From assembly GCA_905250125.1 (NCBI GenBank), contig CAJNOL010000947.1, positions 27,742 through 91,741 on the forward strand: a stretch of 64,000 nt of DNA. The letters are read 5' to 3'. Under the pieces are notes generated by a model. That model ran no database searches. It had not been told where the DNA came from and saw nothing but the letters and a program-made list of their open reading frames with translations. Of this stretch, positions 39,601 through 51,119 are shown piece after piece (position 1 is the first letter of the stretch; each line of letters opens with the position of its first letter). Source of the stretch: Rotaria sordida. Taxonomy: Eukaryota; Rotifera; Eurotatoria; Philodinida; Philodinidae. A program made the translations under genes and the position numbers.

Positions 39601-42454
39601 GACGAATAACTTCATTACTAAGCTAAAAAAGAAAACATACAATAAAAATTAATTTGTAAAAAATAAAATTATTTTTGTTCTTTGAAAGAAATTTACTTTT
39701 CGAAAAAGTGCAGTTAACATTTCTGATCGATTATAAAATTCTGAATTAATCCAAATAACACGAATTAAAGAAATCAATTTAGGTAAAATTCTTGGTATTT
39801 CATTTGGTTTAGCATCAGCTAATTCATGACATGGATCTTTTAATGCAAGTAAAAATGTTAAATTATTATCAGCACGTTTTGTATTCGATTGTAATTGATC
39901 AGCTAATTTAAGAAATTGTGATAAATATGATGATTTAGCTATTTTTAATATTTGTGTTATTTGTTTAATTGATTGTTGATCAAGTTGTTGACTAATACCT
40001 AATAAATCTTGACTACGAGCTTTCCAAAATTCAATTTCTTCTAATGGGCCACTATTTTCATCAACAATAGATGCATCTTGTGAATGTGAAACATCTTTTA
40101 ATTGTCGACACCAATGAACCATAGCTGATTCTAAACGTTGAACTAATTCTTTATCTTTTGCTGCTTGTTCAATTGGAATATCTAAACCTTCTTTTGGTAT
40201 ATATAATTTTGTTATACCTTCCATACGCCAACGAATATCAGTTAATGTTGCAAGAAAACGATGTAATTGTGATGCAAAATCATTTTTTATTGAATCTGGC
40301 CACATTTTATTACCAAAAAATAATGGAGCATAAAGACCAGACATTAAACGAAGAAGAGAAGAAAAATGTTTACCACCAAAATTACCATATTGGACTTCAC
40401 TAAAAAAAAAAAAAGAAAAAATATTTTTATATGATTTAAGTTTTATATAGGAAAAACAAAAAAAATAATCTACTGAATAAATTGTTCTTTTTCAAAAATA
40501 CGGATTGCTTGATTTTTTATAAAAAATACTAAATGTGTAAATGGATTTGTTGGTACACCAAAGTCAACACAAAGTCCAAGTACACGATCAATATAAAAAC
40601 ACATTATACGATTATCAGGATCATTAAGATAATCACGAATACGTTCATGAATTCCATCTGTCCACATTTTTTCATCCAAACCAGGAAGTGTAACAAGTTT
40701 ATGAATATATTCAAACTAAATATAAAAAGAATAAATATATCAATTTTTCGTCAGAAAAATAGAAATTGAGAAACACAGCCTAAGATTTAATGTTTCATAA
40801 ACGATATGATTTTTTTATTTCACACCTCGTTTTGCTTTTTCTCTGTTGGTCGCATATTTTCGAATTCTCAAAAGAGCTTCATTGTAGCCGATTTTATATG
40901 TATTTGAAAGAGCATGTGAAACTACAGTGTCTGTTTTTTTTTTATTATTATTATGACAGCTAATAGACCCTCGGGTCCGACCGAGTCCAAACCTGAGGTT
41001 TTCCCATCAATACCTGACATCCTTCGTGTACATGAACAAGTGAAGGATCAAGGTTTCAGCTATTTATTTGCTACTCTCAGAAAAATACCTCAACGTACAA
41101 CTATATCTTGTTGCTGTATTTCTCATCTGGAGAGTAGCGGGTCCATAAAAACGTGTAACCGGATCCAACAAAAAAATAAAAGGTCGGACTCGGACTTGAC
41201 AAAAAAATAAAATAAAACTTTGAATCCAAGCCCGGTCAGGTTCGGGTCTGGAAGGATCCGCAGTTCTTTAATCACAAGCCAGAATTTTGTGCTCTTAGAA
41301 AGTTTATCATAATTTTGGTCTTAAAGCATTGAAATTATCTTTGAAAAACTTATTTGGACGGAAAGCTTTTACATTTTCAGTACTCCGATTTGAAACAAAA
41401 ATTTAAGATCTTTATTTATATATCAACTTGTAAATCAGAATCTACTCTATTCAATGCTCTATTTGAAGTTCTCTTTATCTTTCGGAAAAACACCTCAATT
41501 TTCGTTTTTCCTAAATATTTATTTTTGAAAAATCGACAACTGTTTTATGTGGAAAGGATCTCTGAAGCAAACGCTTAAATGAAAACTACAACTTTGCTCA
41601 ATATTACATTTTAAATAGAAATATCTGCTCTACAAAATGACTGACTCCGACAATTTTTAGCATGTTCGAAAAGAGAGTTATAGAATAAAAAAAACCTGTT
41701 GGCTGAATAATTTTTCAGGTCTTTCAAAAAGTCTCACAAAAATAGACACAATATCTCTAAGTCCATATTAAAATCATAGCTTTTGATTTGTGATATTGAA
41801 CTTATCATTTTTTTTTCTATATAAAGAATACGAATAAGGGCTTTGTCAGGCATTGCAATCAGACACGTTCCTTCAAGTAAAAAAAAAATTAAGCCTATAG
41901 AATAAAGGTCCACACATAATTTTGGCTCGCCAAATGAGCTATTTCTATCCCTTGTTTTTTGAATATCTCCCGAAAACATCTTGATACAAAGTCGAAAATT
42001 TTATGCTGCTTGAATGCACCTGGTCCAAGACCAATTTTTAACGGAGAACTATAAATCTAATTTTAATTAAAAGAAAACTTACAATAGATTCAATTTCTGA
42101 TTTAACATGTCCATCTTCTTGATTCATATTATCATCATCAAATTCACCACTAGGTGTATCAACTATGGGCACTATAGGTGATGCAGGTTTAGAGTTAACC
42201 ACAGCTGAATGTTGTCGATCACCATTTGTAATTACATCTGGTTTTGGAGATGTAACACCATTTGCAGATGTTTTCCGTTCATTTGAAGCATCAACAGCAG
42301 GTGCTTCACGTACGGATGCTGCTTTACTACGACCTGAACGAGCAGAACCAACACGTGAACTACGTCGAGAACCATTATCAGTAGGTATATTAGCTGGTAA
42401 ATTTGTATCAGTATTGTCACCGTTATTAATAACAGTAGTTGCTTCGTTATCCAT
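16508..42454 (-). CDS. DNAH2: Axonemal dynein heavy chain 2 (inner arm I1/f), complete, 37 exons
   Basis: Exons in transcript order: 42454-42083, 40715-40474, 40399-39697, 39622-39485, 38760-38317, 37263-36430, 34960-34661, 34587-34471, 34137-33795, 33732-33663, 33605-33449, 32759-31931, 30837-30641, 30564-30133, 30069-29537, 29479-29415, 29355-29196, 29127-28898, 28840-28652, 27520-26960, 26891-26851, 26800-26647, 26095-25188, 25122-25018, 24965-24691, 24635-23883, 23812-23680, 23402-23263, 23200-22731, 22399-22283, 22223-21605, 20551-19915, 19864-19665, 19597-19471, 18861-18346, 18241-16735, 16662-16508. All introns are GT-AG; the sum is 13,773 nt, 4,590 aa. It is the motor of the two-headed inner-arm dynein that shapes ciliary bending. 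DNAH2 rather than another DNAH is chosen from recalled human sequence, matching from tail ([18 protein letters not shown]) to C-terminus (WIKRGTALLMSLDS-type, here [14 protein letters not shown]). No exon is broken. The ATG lies after an in-frame TTG. Confidence 0.95.
18908..19417. mobile_element. Foldback/MITE element in a DNAH2 intron (family A, copy 2)
   Basis: Arms are inverted and share blocks with the element at 12904-13615: CAGCAGTTGATCAAT, AAACAATATTCTGAAGC, and inverted AATTGATCAATC. Ends resemble TTTTGAATAACTTTTGATA. Its centre holds a second, tighter palindrome (GAGTAATTCACCATGTT at about 19127 and its inverse at about 19190). The intron is 18862-19470, leaving about 100 bp of non-element intron. 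Confidence 0.75.
20552..21604. other. Long DNAH2 intron without identified element
   Basis: 1,053 bp between exons 31 and 32, with GT-AG ends. It is AT-rich; no inverted repeat, coding remnant or RNA gene was recognised by eye. Confidence 0.5.
26096..26646. other. DNAH2 intron, 551 bp, content unknown
   Basis: Contains two TTCTACTAG-type motifs about 75 bp apart (about 26384 and 26445) and other short repeats, but no clear terminal inverted repeat or coding remnant. Confidence 0.4.
27628..28465. mobile_element. Foldback element in a DNAH2 intron
   Basis: The left arm from about 27628 (TTGGTATTAGTCGAAAGTG, ATAGTTTTGTAGTGCTTTT, ATGGACTACAA) recurs inverted at about 28300-28465. A second pair of inverted blocks (GATTCTTAACCAG at about 27938 and its inverse at about 28214) lies inside. 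It lies in the intron 27521-28651 between exons 19 and 20. No transposase frame is recognisable. Confidence 0.75.
30838..31930. other. DNAH2 intron, 1.09 kb, with transposon fragments
   Basis: Near 30949 stands CAGTGGCAGAGCCAGGAGG, resembling the CAGTGGCGGA-type termini common in hAT-like elements. At 31345-31396 lies CTATGGAATTCAAACTGGG and following sequence, which match the end of the foldback element at 37465-37992; 31205-31270 matches an inner part of that element. So this intron holds a partial copy of that family. No intact element can be outlined. Confidence 0.5.
32760..33448. other. DNAH2 intron, 689 bp, GC-richer insert of unknown origin
   Basis: Around 32985-33180 base composition is clearly less AT-rich than the flanks, with TTCGGGCCCAGACTCGATCA-type sequence and a possible short inverted pair (AGAGCACTGCTCT at 33127-33139). 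It looks like an inserted repeat; its ends were not found. Confidence 0.4.
35004..36413. mobile_element. Long foldback element (about 1.41 kb) in a DNAH2 intron
   Basis: The arms are about 600-700 bp each. The left begins AGGATCTTATCGGATTTGAT and the right ends with the inverse of a near-identical sequence (ATCCTGTCGGATTTGGTGAT read on the minus strand). Further matched inverted blocks include GAAACTTTCTTAA, CGAGCTCTAT, TAGAATAGC-TATTTTCCTATATGAAG and TTTTATAAATGGAA. The intron runs 34961-36429, so non-element intron totals only about 59 bp, and the element ends about 16 bp from the 5' splice site of exon 6. Confidence 0.85.
37465..37992. mobile_element. Foldback element with GC-rich centre in a DNAH2 intron
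   Basis: The left arm (GATTCAAACGGGACACAAAC, GACAGTTTGGTATAATGT, AGTATTCGCCGATGTACT) is repeated inverted at 37890-37992. The centre (about 37755-37890) is strikingly GC-rich for this window, for example GCCGCGACGG and ACGCCCGCCGGCTG. A partial relative lies at about 31205-31396. Confidence 0.7.
38818..39446. mobile_element. Foldback/MITE element in a DNAH2 intron
   Basis: Ends are AGTCGATAATTGATGAAAT and its inverse. Inner inverted blocks include GCTGTGCAAAGA, CGATTGAAA, TTGTCACA and GTATGTTCAATCC. The middle differs between halves. The intron is 38761-39484; about 95 bp lies outside the element. Confidence 0.8.
40716..42082. other. First DNAH2 intron, 1.37 kb, with two repeat-like segments
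   Basis: About 40965-41260 is bounded by CCTCGGGTCCGACC and, inverted at the right, CCAGACCCGAACCTGACCGG, a GGGTCC-type inverted pair typical of small mobile repeats. About 41735-42030 on the minus strand resembles part of a protein kinase (listed separately). The rest shows nothing recognisable. Confidence 0.45.
41735..42020 (-). pseudogene. Possible protein-kinase domain fragment
   Basis: Minus strand: KIFDF (frame 1) then, in another frame, MFSGDIQ and [21 protein letters not shown]. The latter fits kinase subdomains VIII-IX (APEMFSG, then KxDIYSLGLILFEL). The KIFDF would correspond to the DFG region, but the glycine is replaced and the catalytic loop is not seen. It has a frameshift and sits in the first intron of DNAH2, on the same strand. 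It could be a chance resemblance. Confidence 0.3.
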
Positions 42455-45400
42455 TGAAATGGACACGAGCAAAAATAATCACAGATATGAAATGAAATTT
42501 AAGCAAATGCACTTTATGTAATGTTTATTTCGAGAAGCTGTTAACGACCATTTCATAGTTTTTTACTATAGTTAGAACTCTACCATGAATATAATAATAA
42601 TAGAATCTAGATGTCACTCTATATTGGATATGATTTTTAGTTTTTTTTGAATCACACATCAGCTGATAGATAACCGCATAGACTTTTTAAATTGAATTAT
42701 ATTGTGCATATTGTTTGTCCATAAGTTATGATGAGAAATTTTTTCTTTTGAGAATACAAAACTTTGAAAAATAAATTATGTCATTCTTAACTTCAATGTT
42801 CTTAGGTATACACCAAAATAAAATGAGAATCGAAATCTATATTATTTTTCATTAATGTAATAAGATCTGTTAAATGAGTACGTAACTATAGTTTCCAACA
42901 TCTCAAAAAACTCAATAACATGATTCTATGAATTGAAATTTCTTGTAGAACTAGATCTTTCATTTATGATATTCTGATTCAACTTTCAGTTCTTTATTGT
43001 ATCTATATGAAACTTTAAAAGTTTTATTCAAATAAACAACAACAACAACAACAACAAAATAACTTAATTTGCAGTCCATCTGTTTCGTTTCAATTGTATA
43101 AAAAACAAATAGTTACTAATTTTCTTTTTTTTTTTTTTCATTACAATAATATTAATGCGTCATATTCTCTACTACATATCTGAAACCTAGAAAAAGTACA
43201 AAAATATTTATCATAATTTAAATTACACAAAAAAATAAAAGACAAATAATTGCAAAAATCCACTGCTCTTCGTTAGATTGTCAATAGTTAACTTCCATTA
43301 ACATATCGATCTTGATGACAAAAACAAAACAACATTCATCGACTTTTTTTTTTCACCTGAAATACATAATAATAAAAAATAAATTTTAATATATACATGA
43401 TTAAAACAAATAAATCAATATCTATTAATTTATAATGAATGATCGAGCCGGAGACCGAAACCTGAGATAATCAATAACAGTCTCAAATTAGGGTCTCAGG
43501 GTCAATACATAACATTATTTTAAATATATAAATCTAAAACAGACAAAAAAATTCCAATATAACATAGACTTAATCAATATAACTAATTCATCTTATAAAT
43601 ATAAAAGATTCTACATAGAAACTAAATATCTTATTCTTCTGCTAGAAAAATAAAGAAAGAATATATGTGTTGTAAGGGTAATAGTTGTATTCATGGTGGT
43701 GTCGAGCAACTGCCTGAATGAAAAATAGAGCACAACAGAAGAAAAAGACATGACTATGCTTTTTTTTTTTCTTTTTTTGCTTTCCTCGACATCATTGAGG
43801 TATTCAAGCATTCTTTCTTCTCTTGTTTTTTTGATGTGTTGTTGTCAGTTCTTTTTTTGCTATACACATTATAACGACTTAGTTTGCCTTTCACACTTAC
43901 TTACAAACTTTGGTACTAGGAAAAAGTTGGATAAAAAAAAAGCTGAGCGCCAAAAATAAAAAGAAAAAATGTTCTTTTACTTTTTTTTATTCCTCAATTG
44001 TCTTATGTTGATTTTTTTTTGTTGATTTCAAAAAAAAATCAATAAATCAAATAAACAACATACGGATGTGTTATAAGTATAAAAAAAAAAAAGGGAGAAA
44101 AAAGAAATTCCATCAATCGAACACGTAAGAAATAAATGGAATGTGAAAACAGTAACAAACAGACAAGAAAAATGTATGTTTTGTTTTATTATTTTTTTCT
44201 TAAATTTATCAAGATAGAGACATATGGCATACTTGATTAAAAGATAGTACTTACTAGACAGAATATCTTTAAATAGTAATCAGAATCAATTTTTCAAATA
44301 CTAACAAAAATTTAAGTATGGCTGTTTGAAATACTCGACAAGAAAAAAAAAGGCTTTTAAAGAGATAATAGCTGGTTTACGATGGTCAATAATTCGCATA
44401 TTATTAACAGATTATCATATGTGATATAACAATCAACATTGAGCTTATATTTTTCTAAAAATAAACTCATATAAGTCAACGATGATTAACTCACCTGTAT
44501 GTCAAAGAATTATTTTTAATTTAAATAATATATATATATATAAATATTTGAGAATTACCTGTATGTGTATTTGAGTGTTAGTAGAAGTAATAACTATTCA
44601 TCATCTCATATGGTTTTTTTTTTGTCATCATACTTTCGCTTCCTCTTTCTCGATCCCTAGTGATACACGACAACGTACCAAATAGATTTTCATTATTATC
44701 ATCGTGTTTTTCTCTTTTTTTTTTGGTGCTTTGAAACCAAAAACAAAAAAAAAAGGAAGAAGAAAAATATTCTGATCAAGTTTATTTCTTGTCTTCCTTC
44801 TTTCTCCTTTTTCCTATAGAATGTTTTGGTATATTTGGGTCTCTCTCTCGAATGTGCGACATCAATGAAGAGGAAAGAAGTAAGAGTTACAAATGCAAAA
44901 ATATATATTTTTTATTATGTAGAGAAATAAAGCGTCTAACGCATGTACCGCAAAAAAAAACGAGAGAAGAAAAAGAAAGGCGTCGAACTGTCAAAACGAG
45001 AATAGTGCATTGGAAGCAAAACAAGTAGGCACTCCTACAGAAATCATCTGGTCGGACGATCGGTTCCTTACACATAAACGCGCACACATACACACGCATA
45101 TATATATATATGTAGCAAAGAAAGACAAACATAGCAATACGAACAAAAACGACTTCTGTAAAAAGTTCTTTGGCTGCCGTCAGTACGTCCTTGTAAGAAA
45201 ATGCAAAATAACACGATGACAATATGTGAGGAAAAAAAAGAACGAAGAAAATAGCAAAACATCTATTATACTTATAGCAGATGTGCACAAAGAACTCGAT
45301 AAGTTTTTATATTCCTATTTGTACATATTGGCATCAGATTTCTATTTGATAGCAAATAGAAGATAGAAACTAAAATATTTTTTATGATAAAAAATGACTT

Positions 45401-48400
45401 TTCTATATATATATATATTTATATTTATAAATAGATTAAGTTATATGACATAGTAGGAACATCCAAAAACAAAATTTTATGAAATACGAAACGTACACAC
45501 TAGACATTATATGAATATAGGATAACTTCTTTTTTTAAGATAGCTACCAATGTTATTAAGTTGCCATTTTTCGTAATCCCATAAAACAGTAGAAGAAAAC
45601 GATGGCCGTTTTGCATGTAAACAAAACACGCCATAAAAACATAATGATAGATTATGGTAAAATATGGTCAAACTCAATGTAATAATATGCCGTTTTATAA
45701 CCGTTTCTGACAGTCAGAAGGATCATTCTGAGTACAAAAAAAACCACAAGAGTGTTATCTAAGGATATGAAGTGAATTTAAATGAAATGTGTAAACCTAT
45801 TAACTGAACTACTATCATCGAAATAAAAAAAGAACTCAATTGAGAAGTTTTAAAAACGTTCGAAGCTGAAATTAATTCTTCTAAAAAAAAGTTATTTTTA
45901 CTCATTGGAAAAAGCCTCAAAACTAAAAAATTGTCGTTTTTTTTTTTGAAGTATCCAAGACAATCGTAGTAAAAGTAAATGAAAAATAAGTTCACAGCAT
46001 CTTTGGTAGATCTTTAAAAAAAAAAAAGAAAACTTTCTTTAGCACACAAACAAATAACCTTACTTGCCAACATTCAAGAGATCTTATCTACTCATACATT
46101 TTTTTTAAAAGTTCTTCAAAGCTTTCTAAAACAATAGAAACGCGATGTGTATCTTCCTTCTATTCATAGTTAAAAACTAATGTCTATCATTTAAACTTTC
46201 GTTATATTCAAGCTAAAAAAAAGAAAAAGAACTAATTTATTATACCTTTTGTATTCCATTGAAAAAACTGGATAATATACGTATAGGCCAATTTGCTATT
46301 GATCTAAATTAATACAAGATTAAATGTTATCAAAATCTGAATGTTGACATTTATTCTTCTGTTGGAATTGACATTTGCATTAGTATTACATAGAGATTCT
46401 TCTGGTACTCAGCAGGAGGCTAAAGATAGATCTATCAGAGAACGTTAGTATAGGAGAAACCTCACATCGTATCTTTTGAAGTCTACAAATTCTCGAAGCT
46501 ATCAATATAAGAGTATGATTATCTGATTGAAATATTTTATACATGTTATTAAACAGGGAATATCTCGAAGCCATTAGGATTGGGGAAGAGCGGAGGCTGA
46601 TTAGAAGATTTTCGCTAAAGCTGACAGGATTTGGGGGAATACGCATTTTATTGAGAATTGCTGAGCAAAAACGACAATTTTTCGAATTCTTAGGGGGATC
46701 GCTCTTTCGCTCGAAACACCTCTATTAATAAAAGATAAATAACTATTACAATTACCTTTCACCTTCTACATTCTCAAATATTTCATATGATTGAATAATA
46801 AATGATGCAAGCCTCATCAAATTTTCTGTCATCCGTGAAGAAAAAAAATATATTGATAATAACAAGACAGACGGACGAGTAAATAAACTACTTCGTTTCT
46901 TGGGTTTTTTTCTTGCCTTTTCATCTCCACACAGGTCTTCTTGTGTCTCTCTCTCTTTTTTTTTCTCGTTGTTTCGTTGTTGCGACTACTGGTTGTTCTT
47001 GATCGTTTATACGAGCAAGAAAAGAAGAGAAATAAGATAAATATTGACTTACTTGTCAACCAATAAAAGACAACCAGCTGATGTACAATCAAAAGCAATT
47101 GGTTGATTTTATTTCATTTTTTCCCTATAGAATACGAAAAAAACAAAAAAAAAAGGAGAATATGATATGTACAAATGATAGTTAAAAAAAAAACAGCATC
47201 AGATTGGGGGTGAAGAAAAAGAATGAGGGCAAGTGCGAAATGCAATATAATATTTGTATTTGATACGAAAAAAAAGTAATACTAATTTAACAAAATTTTA
47301 CCCACTATGAATCAAAACTATATTTGGCTTTAAATGAAATTGAATCGAAACATTGATTTTAATAAAAAAAAAAAAAATGATAATGTTATTCTCCTAAGAT
47401 ACATGAAAAGTTGGAGTTAAAATACATAGCTATTCATTAGTCTAAAAATCTCTTCTATTGGACATCGGAGCAAGTTGTTGGTACAATAAAATGTTTGATA
47501 TCGAAAGAATCTATAATACAATTACAGTGAATTTGTTTTAAGTGTCGTTGATGACAAATTCTATGTTGAACTCATAGACAAGAACTCATATTGAAAATTC
47601 GTCTCATCTTTACTTGATTTTTATTCAGATCTTGTTTAGTCTAGTGGAATTTGAACGTTTCTAGGCTGATGTTTGACTCTATTAATATTATTTCAGTTTA
47701 TGGTGAGTAAGAATATTTGCGTCTTTTTTTTTCGTGTGCGAATCTTTGAAGAGTATACAAACGAAGTTTTGGTAATTTTCATTAGTCTCACTCAGAAAAC
47801 TTATGTAGATATTCACTTCTTTAAATTTGTGCACTCGACTTTCGGTGAAGAATATAATATATATCAGAAAAAGTCGAATACACAACTTTCGATTAGAACA
47901 TTTGTGGATCGAATCGGTGAACTGAAGACAAGAAATTAAGACATATTTGGGATATTGTATAGAGAAAAATTATACAATATTTTTAGAGTTCTATGGCATA
48001 TATTGAATAGAATTGATCATTTTTAATTATTAAACAATAGACATGTTGGTTCTTACTTAGAGATGTCCCGAGCTCGGGAGTTACACCTTCTCCTAATCTT
48101 GCGAAATTTTCGTTTTACTTCAGCGTTTTATTCAGTGTCCTGCATCAGATATTTTGTCAGGTACCAATATACACTGAACAAAAAGTTTGTATCAAGACTA
48201 AGATCTTTTTTATAATCTGGGCTCGATAGAGAACTGTTTCACCTCTCGAATGACGTACTTTTCTTGCAGAAAATTATTTTTTTTTGCTCAAGAGTTCTCA
48301 AAAAACACTCGAACATTTAATCCTGATGAACTCGAGACAACCCTGTTTGCACTGCTCCACTTGCACGATGTCTGACTGAATCTATCAATGCTCAGGATAT

Positions 48401-49810
48401 ATTCGAAGTTTCATTCCAAATGAGTCTTTATTTAGCTACAAGCTCGATTTTCAATAAAATTTTATATTTTCACAGAACATTTTAAAATTTTTTTTTTTTT
48501 TAATATGCCATTTATTTAGACAAAAACTTAAGAAACTATTTAAAAGTAATAACATCTATTGTGCAAACCAATTCGCAAATCGAAATGTATTTTTGTGATA
48601 AACTTCACATGTCATCAAAAACTCAGTAAAACAAAGGTTAACGATTTCACAATTTTTTTTGTCATACTCAGATGAAAATGTTGTCACTCATTTCGAAACT
48701 AGATATGTGCAGTTTCCGTTTACTGACCATCGACATCATCGACTCAATGTAGTTAGTCCACACTGAAGCATTGAAACACACCGCTACCTAAAAGGGCATA
48801 TTTTAGGAGAGTTCTTGTCTCAATATGGTAGCAAACGTAGGTATCAGTGTTCCAGTAAACTCTGTGTCGATCATTCAATGTCAATATTTGCACCAATACT
48901 GCGCATCTCTATTCAAAATTAATTATAAATGAAAACTTTGTTTCATTAAAAAGAGACAAATTTTCATAAATGTTCGTGATATTCAATAAAAAATTGATAT
49001 GCCTAAAAAAAACAAAGTATAGAAAAAATTCCTTAGCATGGTCGGCTGACATATAAAAAAAAAAAGGTAAAATCGAATCATTTCTTTAATACAAGTATTA
49101 TGTCAATAGTAATAGAAGACTAAATGTTTGTTAGTTATAATACAAAAACAACTCTGTAGTCTATTTTGCTAGGCCTGGATAAAATGGACGCAGCTGTTTA
49201 TCAGGGGCGATAAAGGAAAAAAGTCAATAGGTCAAATCAGATACATTCAAAACCATTATAGGAAAACTCTATTTCTGATGAAACTTTGGTTTATTTTATC
49301 TATCTGTGTCATATTCGTAATAGATCTTATCTAACAGCTTATGTACTTTTATAAGTATAAGTTTTAATTATGTGAAACAGTCAAATTTTTTTGTCAATGA
49401 TTTATACTTTAATCAATAAGCTTATCAAAGTCTATTATTATAAAAAACAATAAATAAAGATAAAATTTCATATATATATATATATATTCCAAATCAATCT
49501 CTAGCAATTGAACTAATAAACAATTAAATTTTTCATTTCATAGAAATTTTTTTATCTAATTCAATATTCTTAATTGATGAAATATTTGCTCCTATAATTT
49601 CATACATTCGCATGTTTACTCTTATATTGAATAGTATTTTTTGTTTAATCTATCATAAAAGTTTTCTTTTAAAGTACTTTTTTTTTTTATAAATTAAATC
49701 AATATGAGTGTTTAGTCGAAAGATGAGAAGATGTTAATGATGACCATATGCAAAAACATCCAACAAACAAGACATTATTTCGAAATAAAGAAACGAAAAG
49801 AAAAAACATA

Positions 49811-49827
49811 CACACACACACACACAC
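49811..49827. repeat. (CA)n microsatellite
   Basis: Run of CA dinucleotides in intergenic DNA; (TA)n lies nearby at 49468-49487. Confidence 0.8.
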
Positions 49828-50362
49828 GCATACATATTTTATTTGCTTGTGTAGTTATTTACCAAGCGAAAAGAGTGCACTTAAAGATAAAAATATCATC
49901 AGCTGTTTTCGTTCTGTCTATGTCGACTATTCTTAATTTAGTAATCATTTTAAAAAAAGAAATGATTAATAAAGAGAAAAAAATAATAATAATAATGAAT
50001 TTTTTTTCTTTTCTCTTAAAATAATAAATCATAAAGATGAGAAAAAAGAAAATTTGGAAATGTAATATTGAAATAAAAATTATCATATGATTAATTTACT
50101 CTACTTACATATATTAATATCGAGGCATCCGAGATTCATCTTTACTTATCAAAATCATATGTAAGTATGACCTTTAGTATTTAGCATAGATATTGCAGCA
50201 ATGTTGATTATCAAGCTTCAGATGCAACTGTCGTTATATTGGATGAAGAGAGATAGTAGAAAGACTCACTGCTGATTGTGTTCTGTCGCAGTGCTGAGAG
50301 CTTCTCTGTTTCTTTCGATGCCTTTATATTATCAGTACTCAGCAACTATGAGACCCCTACTC

Positions 50363-50540
50363 CTCCTTTTTTTTCTCTCTCTCACTCTCCCTTTTCTACC
50401 CGGGTTGATGTCTTAGCCGTCGATGAAACGAAAGAAAATATTTTTGCTCGTATATGTAACTTGGTTGTTTTTGTCTGTGTGTCTCTTTTTTTTTCTCTTT
50501 TTAGCTGTGTGTTTTTCTCTCTCTCTCTCTCCCCCTCTTC
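50363..50540. repeat. CT-rich low-complexity tracts
   Basis: Several pyrimidine runs (TCTCTCTCTCA, CTCTCTCTCTCTCCCCCTC) on the + strand; no promoter or gene is implied. Confidence 0.6.
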
Positions 50541-51119
50541 CATCATGAAAAAAACATTTTGCCTTGTCATAATGTTCACAGTACACTAGAACTACCTCTG
50601 ATGAGGACGATTCGTGTTTTAATCATATTCACTTCTTTATACTTCTTGCTATTCGTTTTTTTTTGCTTTCTTACATCATCAAATGTGTTATTATAGAAAA
50701 ACATAGGTTAGAACATAGATTGCTGCTCGGACCAGAAAAGATTACGACCTTTTTTTTTTTGCCTCTTATTATGATTAATCGACATCAAACTAATTAGAGG
50801 TTTTTTTTTGGCTTGGTGATTGAATTTTGATGATGCATTTTTTTTTCTTTATAACATTGACGAAAACAAGAATGAAGGAAAAAAAAGAATATTCTTGTTC
50901 TCCTTCTACTAACACAAAGTCGTCGTATCGTCGATGTCGTTGTCTATGGCAAAAATATCTACATTTTGCGGTAAATCATAAAAGCAAAGGAAAAAAAAAT
51001 GTCGAGTACACAGCTGCGAGCAACATGTGTTTTTTTTTCTTTCCTTTTTTTGTTCCAGTTAATAGTCGTTAGTTTTGAATACAAAAAAAAAAGAAAAAAA
51101 AAGAAAACAAAGAGTTTGA

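Larger units (their letters stand above)
30641..42454 (-). other. DNAH2: DNAH2 tail and linker module (exons 1-13)
   Basis: Residues 1 to about 1580. Residues 1-124 (exon 1) form a Ser/Asp/Asn-rich, low-complexity N-terminus of no recognised fold. Dynein heavy-chain N-terminal region 1 follows (exons 2-6, for example [12 protein letters not shown] and [12 protein letters not shown]), which in the family binds intermediate chains and dimerises heads. The linker region (exons 7-13) includes [10 protein letters not shown] and [10 protein letters not shown]. The five longest of these introns are 0.69-1.47 kb, and three of those contain foldback elements. Confidence 0.85.
42455..51119. other. 8.7-kb non-coding gap between DNAH2 5' end and SMAD 3' end
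   Basis: No supported gene on either strand. It holds many A/T homopolymers, (CAA)n at about 43037-43057, (TA)n at about 44527-44541, 45095-45112 and 49468-49487, (CA)n at 49811-49827, and CT-rich tracts at about 50363-50395 and 50515-50540. The part next to 42455 should contain the DNAH2 promoter. A reading frame at 46543-46728 has no recognised motif. Confidence 0.5.

Noticed and set aside
42455-42700. X-box upstream of DNAH2
   Set aside because: Only a weak half-site (GTTAACGAC) is present; it does not fit the spaced palindrome.
44887-45288. 133-codon minus-strand frame with hydrophobic stretches
   Set aside because: Low-complexity, Cys/Phe/Tyr-rich translation of microsatellite and A-rich DNA; no family pattern.
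46543-46728. Small + frame with charged helix-like text
   Set aside because: No homologue recognised and both strands are open by chance; not supported.
50278-50589. 103-codon + frame with Ser/Phe-rich membrane-like segment
   Set aside because: Translation of CT-rich low-complexity DNA.
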